DNA of 64,000 nt from Podocnemis expansa (lineage: Eukaryota; Chordata; Testudines; Podocnemididae): positions 6,579,195 through 6,643,194 of the forward strand of contig ML682003.1 of the NCBI GenBank assembly GCA_007922195.1, in the 5' to 3' direction. A model generated the notes under the pieces. The model was given only the letters and a program-made list of their open reading frames with translations. It searched no databases and was not told the origin of the DNA. Within the stretch, counting starts at the first letter, position 1. Each line of letters starts with the position of its first letter. Below are positions 1-9,323 of this stretch, in pieces. A program made the translations under genes and the position numbers.

Positions 1-948
1 TCAAATTCAGGTTAGGTTAATTAAAGGGTAAAAGCTACCCTTCGCAGAAAGGAAATGTGTAAGAAAGGCCACTGCCTGTTTCAGCCTGAAAAAAGTGAAG
101 ACAGAAATGGGGTTTGCATAGCTCAGCCTAAAGCTATGCTTGAGGCATTCGCCTCACTCCCTGGCCCAACTGTCAAATGATAGATCTAGCTAGGCTTCTT
201 TTGAGGCCTTTCTTTGCTATTTTAATGAAAGAAACTGTTTTAGCTGCTTGAGGTTTAAGAGCTGAAATCACTGAGAGAGGCAAACTCTCTTTCTGAGCTG
301 AAATCACTAAGAGAGGAAATCCTCTCTCTGAGCTGAATCACTGAGGGGGAGAGGCAGATGGAATGAATGACCTGGGGGCAGAGCTGGTGGACAGAGGGCA
401 GAAAGAAGGGATGGTGAGAGCGACCAGCGGTGGGCTGGACGGTGTGAATGACCCATGGGTGGAGCCAGCGGACAGCGGGCAGAGCCAAGGGACGGTTCAA
501 GTGGACAGAGTGAGTGACCAGTGGTTGGTGCTGGAGGACAGCTGGCGTGAAAAACGCTGCCTACGTACCCTGGGGTTTGTTGGGAGCCTATTTAGCACCG
601 ATTCTCCAAATCAGTGCCGATTTTGCTAGTAAGTTCACATTTGCTGTCATGCTGTGTGGTATCATGTTGGGAACCCGTTTTGCACTGATCCACCAGATCA
701 GTGCTGCTTTTTGTTATTGGGCCTTTTACATTCTGTTTTTATTACTATTAAAAGTTCTATATACTACACTCAGACTTGTGCTTGCGAGTGCAGAAGCATT
801 ACCCCTTCGGGATGCCCAGGAAATAGTGCATGATTTCCCAGAAGCCTGGGCGGAGGCTCAGGCTGGTTGGCGCTGCAACATTACTTGGAAACCCCTAGAT
901 ATAGAACTCGGCCCTTGTTCTGCCAGCCTGTCCAGGCAGAAGGGTTAC
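1..948 (+). mobile_element. LTR family B, 5' end outside the window
   Basis: This segment aligns with the reverse complement of 9759-11100: the start matches AAAGGGTAAAA-CTACCCTT near 11070, and the end matches GGCAGAAGGGTTACA at 9759. The family end TGTAAC...GTTACA has TG/CA termini, as LTRs do. It contains about two units of the 81-bp internal repeat near 360-540. The following base begins sequence of LTR family A, so this copy is fused to, or inserted in, an A copy. Confidence 0.65.
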
Positions 949-1119
949 ATGTGTGATTCACTTTTACCCTTTAACATGTCTCATTTTGTTTCTTTTCTTT
1001 TTATATTAAACCTTTCTTTGTAGTTACTAAAGGATTGGCTGGTAGCATGGTATTTTGGGTAAGATCCAAGCCTCTGTTGTTCTGGGTGATGTGACTGGCC
1101 CTTTGGGGTCCGGAGAACC

Positions 1120-1617
1120 TATGCCTATGTCTACTCTGCAATGCATTTTACAAAAAAAGGTCTTTCAAAAACTTTTTTCAAAATAAGTATTTTTTGAAAA
1201 AACTTTTTTTGAAACATGTTGTTTTGAGAAAGGAGTCCAGGAGGACTCTCTGTCTCAAAATAAAGCAGTGGTTCCCTCTCCCCCTCACACACACACACAC
1301 ACACACACACAAAAAAGAGAGTCCACGTTGGACAATTTTTCAAAAAAAAAAGAAAACCAATTTAAAAGATAGGCAGGCTTTTTTGAAAAAATCCATTGCC
1401 CCATCTGGCGATGGCTTTCTTCAGAAAAGCTATTTTGAAAAAGCCTTTTTTTTCCAAAAACAAACCAGGTTTAGCATTTTCAAAAAAGCGCTCTGGCATT
1501 TGAAAACACTGGAGTGCTTTTTTGCGAAAAACCAAAATGGCTCCCCAGACACAGGAAAGGTTTTTTGGGATAAGATTTCTTATTCCAAAAAACCTTTGCA
1601 GTGTAGATGTATCCTAT
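1120..1617. mobile_element. Foldback-like MITE in LTR A
   Basis: The ends are ATGTCTACTCTGCAA and TTGCAGTGTAGATGTAT, imperfect inverted repeats. The interior is full of short T-run/A-run inverted motifs (TTTTTTGAAAAAA). Absence of this block from other copies of the LTR shows it is an insertion; flanking CCTAT may be the target duplication. Superfamily not assigned. Confidence 0.5.
1286..1311. repeat. (CA)n microsatellite
   Basis: An uninterrupted CACACA tract of about 26 bp inside the foldback-like element. Confidence 0.95.
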
Positions 1618-1735
1618 TTGTTTAAGAGATCCACTGGCTGGGAGTGGGGCAGAGAGCTGATGTGCAATAAAGGGGGCTGTTTCTATTTCGTTATGCTTTG
1701 TGATGGCCAGTGGGGGGGGGGAGGAGGGATCAGAA

Positions 1736-1913
1736 CAGTCGGTCTCCATTTTTTGTGGGTTGTGACACACTTGGTGGCATGTTGTGACCCTATAAGGCAT
1801 ACCAGCCCACTCCCCCTTGGTCAAATCCAGCCATCTCCCCAGCTCTCCGTGACATGCTTACTGCTGTGTGCTGATGCAGTAATGTGTCCCGACACAGTGG
1901 TTGAGAACCACTG
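1736..1913. mobile_element. hAT-type MITE
   Basis: The terminal inverted repeats (TIRs) are CAGTCGGTCTCC (degenerate) and GGTTGAGAACCACTG. The flanks GATCAGAA and AAACAGAA give a 6/8 TSD, and the other LTR copies show the empty site. Related copies lie at 18227-18391 and 55436-55600. Confidence 0.75.
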
Positions 1914-2055
1914 AAACAGAAGCGTGTTTTGTGACTGATTGGCAGTCTGGTTTAAGTATCACCCAACAGTGTTTGGAGAGCCTGGCTTCCAGTTTTGCAG
2001 CCTGCCCTGATTTTTGTACGTTCAGGAGGTTATCCCAGGAGGCCTGGGTCACAGT

Positions 2056-3700
2056 TGAGTTCCTGGTAACCAGAACAGAGGGACTCCCATTTCCCCAGGA
2101 CATTGCTGTCCGATGGAGTTGTGGGGTGGGTGGGGCTGGAGTTGGTGGTGACACCTCCCTGCTTTGTATCACCAACTCCTCCCCTGGGAATCTCCCCAGA
2201 GATGGAGACCTGAGAGACAACAAACTGACATTCAGACAGGTGGGAACAGGCTGAGCGCCAGCAGACACTTAGCAGGTAAGGCTGGGAGAAGCCACGAACT
2301 CCCTGGCCTGGTGATGCACCCACTGTGACTCAAGAAGCTGCTGAGAGTCACTGGCAGAGCGTCCCCGATACTGTCACCCTCCTCAGGACTGACGCACTCA
2401 TTGCCCCAACTTCCTGCTGTCAGAATGGGTATCAGCGGGATCATGGGAGGTGTTGCATGACACTGGGAACACGCTCGGCTGCCAGGAACGCTGGTGGTGT
2501 GTGCCTGAGGGGCATGTGAAGAAGCAGAATGACAGTCTAACAGGCATCTGAAAAGCAGTGCAGAACTCGTGCCAGTCCCAAGCAAAGGCCTGCTCTTTCG
2601 CCCTCTTGACTGTGTCTCCAACACAAACTCAGCCAGGTGAGGCCAGGGCCACTGGAAGTACATTTATGCAGAGGAAACCAAGCCAGCAGACTAGCAAGTG
2701 AGGGAGATGGCCACTTTGCAGTCATGCCAGTGGAAGGAACCTGCATCCCCAGGTAACCTTCCTAGCTCTTGAAACAAAGAGAATGGACCAGACACAGAAA
2801 ACGATTCTAGCATCAATCCAGCAAGTGACTCAAGAAGCCAGAGGTCTTGAACCTGAGAGAAGCAAAGGTCAGGACTGACATCTTGAGGAACTGACAAGAG
2901 GTGAGAAACCTGCTTAGACAGATTGTGACTTGCTGAGTTAAGTCTCAGATGCTAGAAAGCAGGTTTGATCTCGTTTGTTTGTGACCTTTCCACTCTCTTT
3001 CACTCTTACCTGAAATCAATTAACTCTGTGGTCTCCAGGGCTAAACTCATTTTTGTTCATGACACCCCCTCAAGTGCTGTTGTGCTGAAGTGACATGCAG
3101 GTCTCCAGCTGGCCCAGCTCCAGCTCTTTGGAGGCAGTGAACTTGATAACTCCTATGTGCGTCCAGGGAAAGGGACTGGACCTGCCGGGCAATGCCTCTG
3201 CAGACTGTGGGAACCATGGGTTGTTGACTGCTTCCTGCAAGGCTAGGTTTGGGAGGCACAGGCCTGAGCAGTTTGCTGGCCAGGCCAACAGACGCAGCTC
3301 AGCAGCAATGAGCTGGGGCAGAGAGGTACCCATGGCTCACAGTTCTGGGTCACCACCAACCAGGGCCCACCACCAGGCGTTTGTATCAAAGGTCACAGGA
3401 AAACCGTTTGCATTGTAAAGATCACCAAGGAGGAAGAAAGCAGTGTGGGACCAACCTCCAGCTGGGAAGAGGGACATTGTCTGGGGACATGTCACAGAAG
3501 AAGTCATCTAAAGGATCGCTGAACCCTAACAAGATGGTGATTGAACCCCTAAGTTATTCTCCTCCTGAGGAGAAAAAGAAAACCAGTACATTGACTCTGT
3601 GTGGATCCTGGCTGAAAGCTGGCTGGCCATTGCTGGGAAAGGAAGATCAGTCAAGAAACTACCTAGTAGAAAAGGTGTAGCTTCTTAAGTCAGGTCTTAG
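2056..3700. other. Unclassified sequence with a repeated block
   Basis: No gene recognised. The part around 2100-2300 is similar to 5350-5530 (same phrases TCCCCTGGGAATCTCCC-AGAGATGGAGACC and CAAACTGACATTCAGA-CAG), indicating an interspersed or duplicated repeat of unknown class. The remainder looks like ordinary non-coding sequence. Confidence 0.4.
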
Positions 3701-3702
3701 CC

Positions 3703-4060
3703 ATGAAATCATAGAACTGTGGGTGTGGAAAGGACTACGGCAGATCATCTAGTCCAGTCCCCTGAACCACAACTGTACTAAGAATTATCTAATTCATCCC
3801 TGGCAAGCATTTGTCTAACCTTGTCATAAAAACTCCAGCGAGGGACAGCCCACAATCTGCCGAGGCAAATTCATTTCCCTGACGCTTACGAAGTTTTTCC
3901 TAATGTCCAGCCTAAACCTCCTTGCTGCAATTTAAGCCCTTCTCCTCCCGTGCTGTCCTCACGGGATCAGGAGAACAATTTATCAGCCTCTTTATAGCAA
4001 CATTTTACATACTTGAAGACTGTCATCATGTCCAATTCTATAAAGAAGCATAGGTTCTGC
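3703..4060 (-). mobile_element. CR1 LINE 3' fragment
   Basis: The block begins AATCATAGAACTG followed by CATCTAGTCCAGTCCCCTG on the plus strand, the reverse complement of a typical CR1 3' end. It is 5'-truncated, as is usual for CR1. Confidence 0.85.
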
Positions 4061-4296
4061 AAAGCAGACAGTTCCCTATGGCAGACCCTCCCCCCCTTGG
4101 GGACTGGGAGGGACACGTGGTCAAGGCTGAAACCCTCCCAGCAGTGAGGCTGTGAAGAGAGAGCCCAGACCTTCCCCATGTACCCAGCTCTAACCCAGGG
4201 CACTTTGGCCCTGCTTCAGGCTGCCCAGCCTCTCCCATGTCAGCTTCTCCCTCCTCCTCCAAAACCTGCCCACACCCTGTATCTCCTTCCCTGTGT

Positions 4297-5260
4297 CTTA
4301 TGAACTGGCTGGCTGGCAGCTCTTCCTTTCCCCTGACGAGTCTGCCAGCTGTGAGGCTAGCGAACACCTGCCCCTTGCCCCCAATTGGACCCTCTACCCA
4401 ACTCCATCCCAAGATGGGATCAGAACCAGCAGCGCACCTGCTGCCTGGCCAGAACTGGCTTGGCATCGATCCCAGCCCTTACCTTGGCTATCTGACTCTG
4501 GATCCTTGCCGGCAAAGTGTGGCACGTGGAATCCTCCTGCACTTTAGATGCCCTGGGGGTTGGACGAGCTGAACATGAGCCACGGCTTGCAAGAGGTTCC
4601 TGGGCATCCTCTCGCCAAACCCCATCTGCCACGGGAGCCTGGGGGAGAAAGGAGCTCCATGTAAACAGGCGTGTTACAGGGCCCATGTGCTGAGCCTGCC
4701 TGCCAACCTGGTGCTCTGTCGCTGGACACCCACAGGGGCTTTCCACCCAGACAGGCAGAGCCCACCTGAGCCAAAGCACCCACGCAGCCACTCACACTGC
4801 TGGAGCCACTGCAGCATTGTTCAGTGGGTCTGTTATGGGCTGTGCATCCCAGGCTCAGCCGCAGCAGGCGAGGGGGGCATGGACAGGGAGCAGGGGGTGC
4901 AGTGGGAAAGACCACAGTCTGCTGTGTGCTGGTGCCTGAACTGCCCCCCCCCATCCCATTTCAATTCAGCTGGACTGTCAGTCTTGGATCTGTGCCACAA
5001 ATGCATTCAACATGCCCAGAATGGGGTGACTCCCTCGTGGGCAGTGAGGCCCTGATCCAGCCCCATTTAGCCCAGATCCCACGACAGGCTGTTACACACC
5101 CTGCCAGCACCAGCCTGGACGTGACATGCCTGTCACACTGCAGTAGCCAGGCCCTGCCTGCCCACCTGCCCACTGCACTGCTAGGGACTGTGTTGCTGCT
5201 GTCTGCACACCAGGCCAGCCCCACGGCTGCACTCCCCCCATTCCCCAAAGGCAGGCTGTT
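4297..5260. repeat. Segmental duplication, copy A
   Basis: It is similar in order and sequence to 7868-8770: the GCTGGCTGGCAGCTCT start, the exon-like 143-bp segment, the CACCCACAGG-GCTT-CC-CT block, the CAGCATTGTTCAGTGGGTCTG block and the GACAGGCTGTTACAC block all recur in the same order. The offset between copies is about 3.57 kb. Confidence 0.85.
4483..4625 (-). CDS. Exon-like segment A, paralogue of segment B
   Basis: It is 143 nt, bounded by an acceptor (CCGTGGCAG) and a donor (AAG|GTAAGG). The same two frames stay open as in the copy at 8200-8058. It differs from that copy at many sites but has no indel, which suggests either selection on coding or a fairly recent duplication. Flanking intron-like sequence is duplicated as well. 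Confidence 0.4.
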
Positions 5261-5533
5261 ACAGGTGTGCCAGCAGCCCAGGCTCCTCCAGGAAGGCGAG
5301 TTCCAGGGTGAGCAAAACGAAGGGACTTGGGCATCTCTGGGAAATCGCTGTCCGACAAACACATGGAGAGAAGTGGGGTGAGTGCGGTTGGGGTTGCTGG
5401 TGATGCCTCCCAGCTTTGTAATGCTGACTCCTCCCCTGGGAATCTCCCTAGAGATGGAGACCCAGGAGGCACAAACTGACATTCAGAGCAGATAGGAACA
5501 GGCTGAGCACCGGCAGACACTCAATGAGTAAGA

Positions 5534-5922
5534 CAGCGGTTGCCAAACTGTGGGGAGCACCCCTTGGGGGCGTGAAATAATGTGAGGGGGGTCTGGCAGT
5601 GCCTGGGCCAGTCCTCTTGCAGGGCAGAGGGGGAGCACTACCCCACCCCATTCTGCCCCCAGCTCAGCCCCCCAGATCCTGGCCCCACTCCATTTTCTGG
5701 ATGTGTTCCAGGCCTCTGGCCCTGGGCATGCCCCACACCCTGCTCCTGCCCCTGGCCTGGCTCCCTGCTGCGCTGTGCCTGGCCCCCTTCTCACTCCACT
5801 CTCCTGCCCTCAGCCCCACTCCTCAACCTGGCCTCTGCCCCCACTGCAGCTCTGGCTCCTGGGGAAACACGGATTGCATGGTCATGGGGTGCCCGTGGAG
5901 CAAAAAAGTTTGGTGACAACTG
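5534..5922. mobile_element. hAT-type element with perfect TSD
   Basis: The TIRs CAGCGGTTGCCAAAC and GTTTGGTGACAACTG are flanked on both sides by GAGTAAGA (5526-5533 and 5923-5930), a perfect 8-bp duplication. It is 389 bp with no transposase frame. Confidence 0.92.
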
Positions 5923-6167
5923 GAGTAAGAGGCTGGGAGAAGCAGTGAAAGCGTCCACTAGACAGGCTCAGCACAGGCGGGGAAGAGACAGGAGCAAAGG
6001 CATCTGTGCTGTGAGCCACGTTATCACCTCATCCGGAGCCAGGATCAAACACCCAGACCCCACTGAGCCACCCCCACACTAGGGAAAAGAGCTGTTGTCT
6101 ACACGTGGCCTGACACAGGCTCCGGCAGTGGGATCCTGGGGCCAACTCAGTAAGAAAAATAACCCCT

Positions 6168-7151
6168 TGTGATGCTGTCCGGGTCTAGGGGACTGTTTAT
6201 AATTATTTTTCATATTAATGTTTCATATTTGCAATGATCCATATGTGATATGCCATGTTTGGTACCAATAGAAATGTTGTAATCTGCTAGGAATGATTCT
6301 ATGGTTTACAGGTATTAGAAATTGGAAATACGTTTGTTCTATTCATGTTCCAAGTTATTTGATTCTAAGGCAACCCCTGACTGGGTGGCTGTAAAACTAT
6401 TGTCCCCTTAATGGCCTGTTAAGGAAGCTCCAAGGTACAGTGAGCTAATGGAAAAACCTGCTGAACCACTGGGACTTGTCCATGTGACTCAACCACATTT
6501 TGAACTGCAAAAAAACTCCACTCAGTTGGGGAAGGCCAGAGGTGATAAAAGGCAGTGGCCCCATCTCCATTTTGTCTTCAGTCTCCAATCTGCAACCAAC
6601 ACCCTTCTCTGGAACTATTCTTCTGCAACTGAACGAAGGACAGAGACTCACCCAGGTGGTGGGTGTCCACCATAGGAATTGAAGTAACCCGCAAACTCCA
6701 AATTCTTCAAGGACTTGCTTTCTATAGACTCTAAATCATCTGTGAGTGTGTGATTCACTTTGACCCTTTAACATCTCTCATATTTTGTTTCTTTTCTTTT
6801 CATATTAAACCTTTAGTTGTAGTTACTAAAGAATTGTGTAAGACCCAAGCCTATATTGTTCTAGGTGATGTGGCTGGCCCTTTGGGGTCAGGAGAACCTA
6901 TTTCTTTAAGAGACCCAGAGGCTAGGTGGGGACTGGAGGAGCTGATGTGCAATAAAGGGGGCTGTTTCTATTTCTTCTATTTTGTTATGCTTGGTGATGA
7001 CCAGTGTGGGGAATCAGAAGCATGTTTTGTTGCTGACTGGGAGATTGGTTTATGTACCACCCGTCACTGGTTTGGGGATTTGCCCTGGTTTTGCAGCTTG
7101 CCCTGATTTTGGCACATTCAGGAGGTTATCCCAGGAGGCCCGAGTCACACA
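6168..7151 (+). mobile_element. LTR family A, complete solo LTR
   Basis: It runs from TGTGATGCTGTCC to GTCACACA, so TG...CA ends, with a perfect 5-bp TSD CCCCT (6163-6167 and 7152-7156). A TATA-like GATAAAAGG lies at 6544-6552 and AATAAA at 6951-6956, giving the U3-R-U5 layout of an LTR. No internal retroviral genes accompany it, so it is a solo LTR left by recombination. Confidence 0.9.
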
Positions 7152-7867
7152 CCCCTCCCTTCCGAAAGCCAGATCCTCCTTCTCCACAAGCCTGTCCATG
7201 CACCTGGTAGGCCTTGCTGAGGTTAGGCTAACTAACAGCACAACATTGCTGTTCTGGGAGCACTGATGTCAGGGGCACTAGCAGACAGTGCAGCCTGTTT
7301 GTACTGGAGACCTCCACATTGTTCACAAGGACACCAGCTCCACAGCAAAGATACTGGGGCAGGTTCATTATCAACAATGCACCGTCCTAGAGCCCCATGG
7401 AGCCACTAACACATGTAGGCCCATGAGAATGGTATTGGTGCCAGGAGGAGCCTTCTTGTCCCCTTGACAAAGTTGCCCATCTGAACCTGTGACCCTGCCT
7501 TTTGCACACAGAGACTAACAAGCTACATCTTACACACTGGTCATGGTCAGCTGCCACCCTTCCTCTTGTACCTGCTACTTGGACAAACAATTCATCCACT
7601 GTCCTGTTACCCCAGCTGGCTGTTACTAATGTTGGTGAGATCCTGGACCATCTTCTGGGACTCTGTTTACATGGTTCCCTGAGAGACCTGTGTGATTTCT
7701 GACTCCCTCCCTGGTCAGGAACATCATCCCTGAGAATGAGCTAACGCCTGTCATGTGGCTGCTCTGCCAAGGCCAAGTCTGCTCTGGGTCACACAACTAG
7801 TTAGACGTAGACCTCCAGGGTGGCCTACACCTGCCAGCCAGCTGGATCTCCATTCTCCATGGCTTAA
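7152..7867. other. Non-coding spacer
   Basis: Between the solo LTR and segmental copy B. Nothing beyond short meaningless frames was recognised. Confidence 0.4.
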
Positions 7868-8770
7868 GAGCTGGCTGGCAGCTCTCCCTTTGCCAATGAC
7901 CAGTCTGCGAGCCCTCAGACTAGAGCACCTCTGCCCCTGCCAGCCCACTGTATCACCCCAGCCTACCTCAACCCCACCCAATCCCTAGACGGAATCAGAA
8001 CCAGCAGCAAACCGGCTTCCTGGCCAGAGCTGGCTCTGCATCGATCGCAGCCCTCACCTTGGCTATCTGACTCCGGATCCTTGCCAGTGAGGTGCAGCGC
8101 CTGGAATCCTCCAGAATTTTAGAAGCGCTGGGGGTTGGATGAGCTGAACATGAGCCATGGGCTGTGAAAGTCTCCAGGGCATCCTCTTGGCAAACCCTGT
8201 CTGCCATGGGAGCCTGGGGAACAAAGGAGCTTTGTGTAAATGGTCATGTTATAGGGTCTATTTGCTGTGTCCATCTGCCAGCCTGGTGCTCTGCTGCCAG
8301 ACACCCACAGGTGCTTCCCACTGAGACAGGCAGAGCCCACCTGGGCCAAACTGCCTGGCAGCCACCCACATTGTGGGAACGGCTGCAGCATTGTTCAGTG
8401 GGTCTGTCATGGGCTGTGCATCTTGGGCAGCAGGTTAGGGAGAGCCATGGGCAGAGAGCAGAGGAGGCAGTGGGGAGACCCTTGCCTGCTGTGAGCTGGT
8501 GCTTGGGCTGGGCCCCCCACACTCACACTCATGCCTCTTTTCAATTCAGCAGAACTATCGGTCTCAGGTCTGTGTCAGACAGGGGTCCGATGAGCCCAGA
8601 ACAGGGCAAATCCCCAGTGTGGGGTCTGTGCCCACTTCAAACCATGTCTATTCCAGATCCCATGACAGGCTGTTACACCAGCCTCACTGGCACTACCAGC
8701 CTCTGAAATGCTGCCATCCACACACCAGCCTGACCCACACCTGCAGCGCCTTTGCCCCCTCCAAAGACAC
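7868..8770. repeat. Segmental duplication, copy B
   Basis: Direct-repeat partner of 4297-5260. A hAT element and an LTR lie between the copies, so the spacer has grown since, or the duplication predates those insertions. Small indels distinguish the copies outside the exon-like segment. Confidence 0.85.
8058..8200 (-). CDS. Exon-like segment B, possible WDR97 3' exon
   Basis: A 143-nt segment lies between an acceptor (CCATGGCAG) and a good donor (AAG|GTGAGG). One frame is open across it (RVCQEDALETFTAHGSC..., ending RIRSQIAK). Another frame, which fits phase 0 from exon 13, runs to a TAG nine to seven bases before the donor. The choice cannot be made by eye. It has a clear paralogue at 4625-4483, the same length with the same splice sites. 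Confidence 0.42.
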
Positions 8771-9167
8771 CTGAGCCAGACATAGCCATGCCCCTGCAAT
8801 CAGCAAGCTGGAAAAGAACAGGGGTGAGAAAAGCAGGGGAAGGGGCCATTGGGACTGGAATGAGCCAGACGGCCCAATGACTCCAAGCTCCCTGGGTCCC
8901 AGCTCCTATGTAGTCTCACGTTCAATGCATGGAGCACGTCACTGCCCAGCTAAATTGATACCCAGGCCACTGCAAGTGGAGACAGCACAGCCTAGCGCTT
9001 CAAGCACAGCACTGGGACACAGGCACCCCAGCATCCTGGTCTCCGAGACAGGGCCCAGGTGCCTGTATGTCAGAAGGCCCAGCTGTGCCCTGGCAATAGG
9101 CTGGGTGGGAGGGCTGTGGTGGTCTGAGGGCCAGCATTGCACTTACCCACCTGGTGGCACAGTTTAC

Positions 9168-9323
9168 CTTTCGCAGCTGATATTCTGCATCCTCCTCAGT
9201 GCCACTGGGGGAGGCCCCTAGGAACATGTTGGAAGCAGCCGGGCCAAAGAGGTTCAGCACTGGTGCACCAAGGAGACAGGCCTCCAGAACCACATCTGCA
9301 TCAAAGGGGTCATTACGGGGGAT
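9168..9323 (-). CDS. WDR97: Probable WDR97 exon 13
   Basis: The acceptor CCTGCAG precedes 9323. The 156-nt exon (52 whole codons) encodes IPRNDPFDADVVLEACLLGA and continues to EEDAEYQLRK before the donor GTAAAC. A stronger donor, GTAAGT after 9147, would lengthen it by seven codons in the same phase. Phase 0 fits exon 12. I do not recognise a close human counterpart, so membership rests on strand, phase, splice sites and open frame. The intron between them is about 6.2 kb and full of retroelements. Confidence 0.6.

Larger units (their letters stand above)
949..2055 (+). mobile_element. LTR family A, 5'-truncated copy with nested inserts
   Basis: It matches the second half of the complete copy at 6168-7151, including the AATAAAGGGGGCTGTTTCTA poly(A) region near 1667 and the GTCACA end. 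It lacks the first ~580 bp. A T/A-rich inverted-repeat element (about 1120-1617) and a hAT-type MITE (1736-1913) are inserted in it. Confidence 0.75.
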
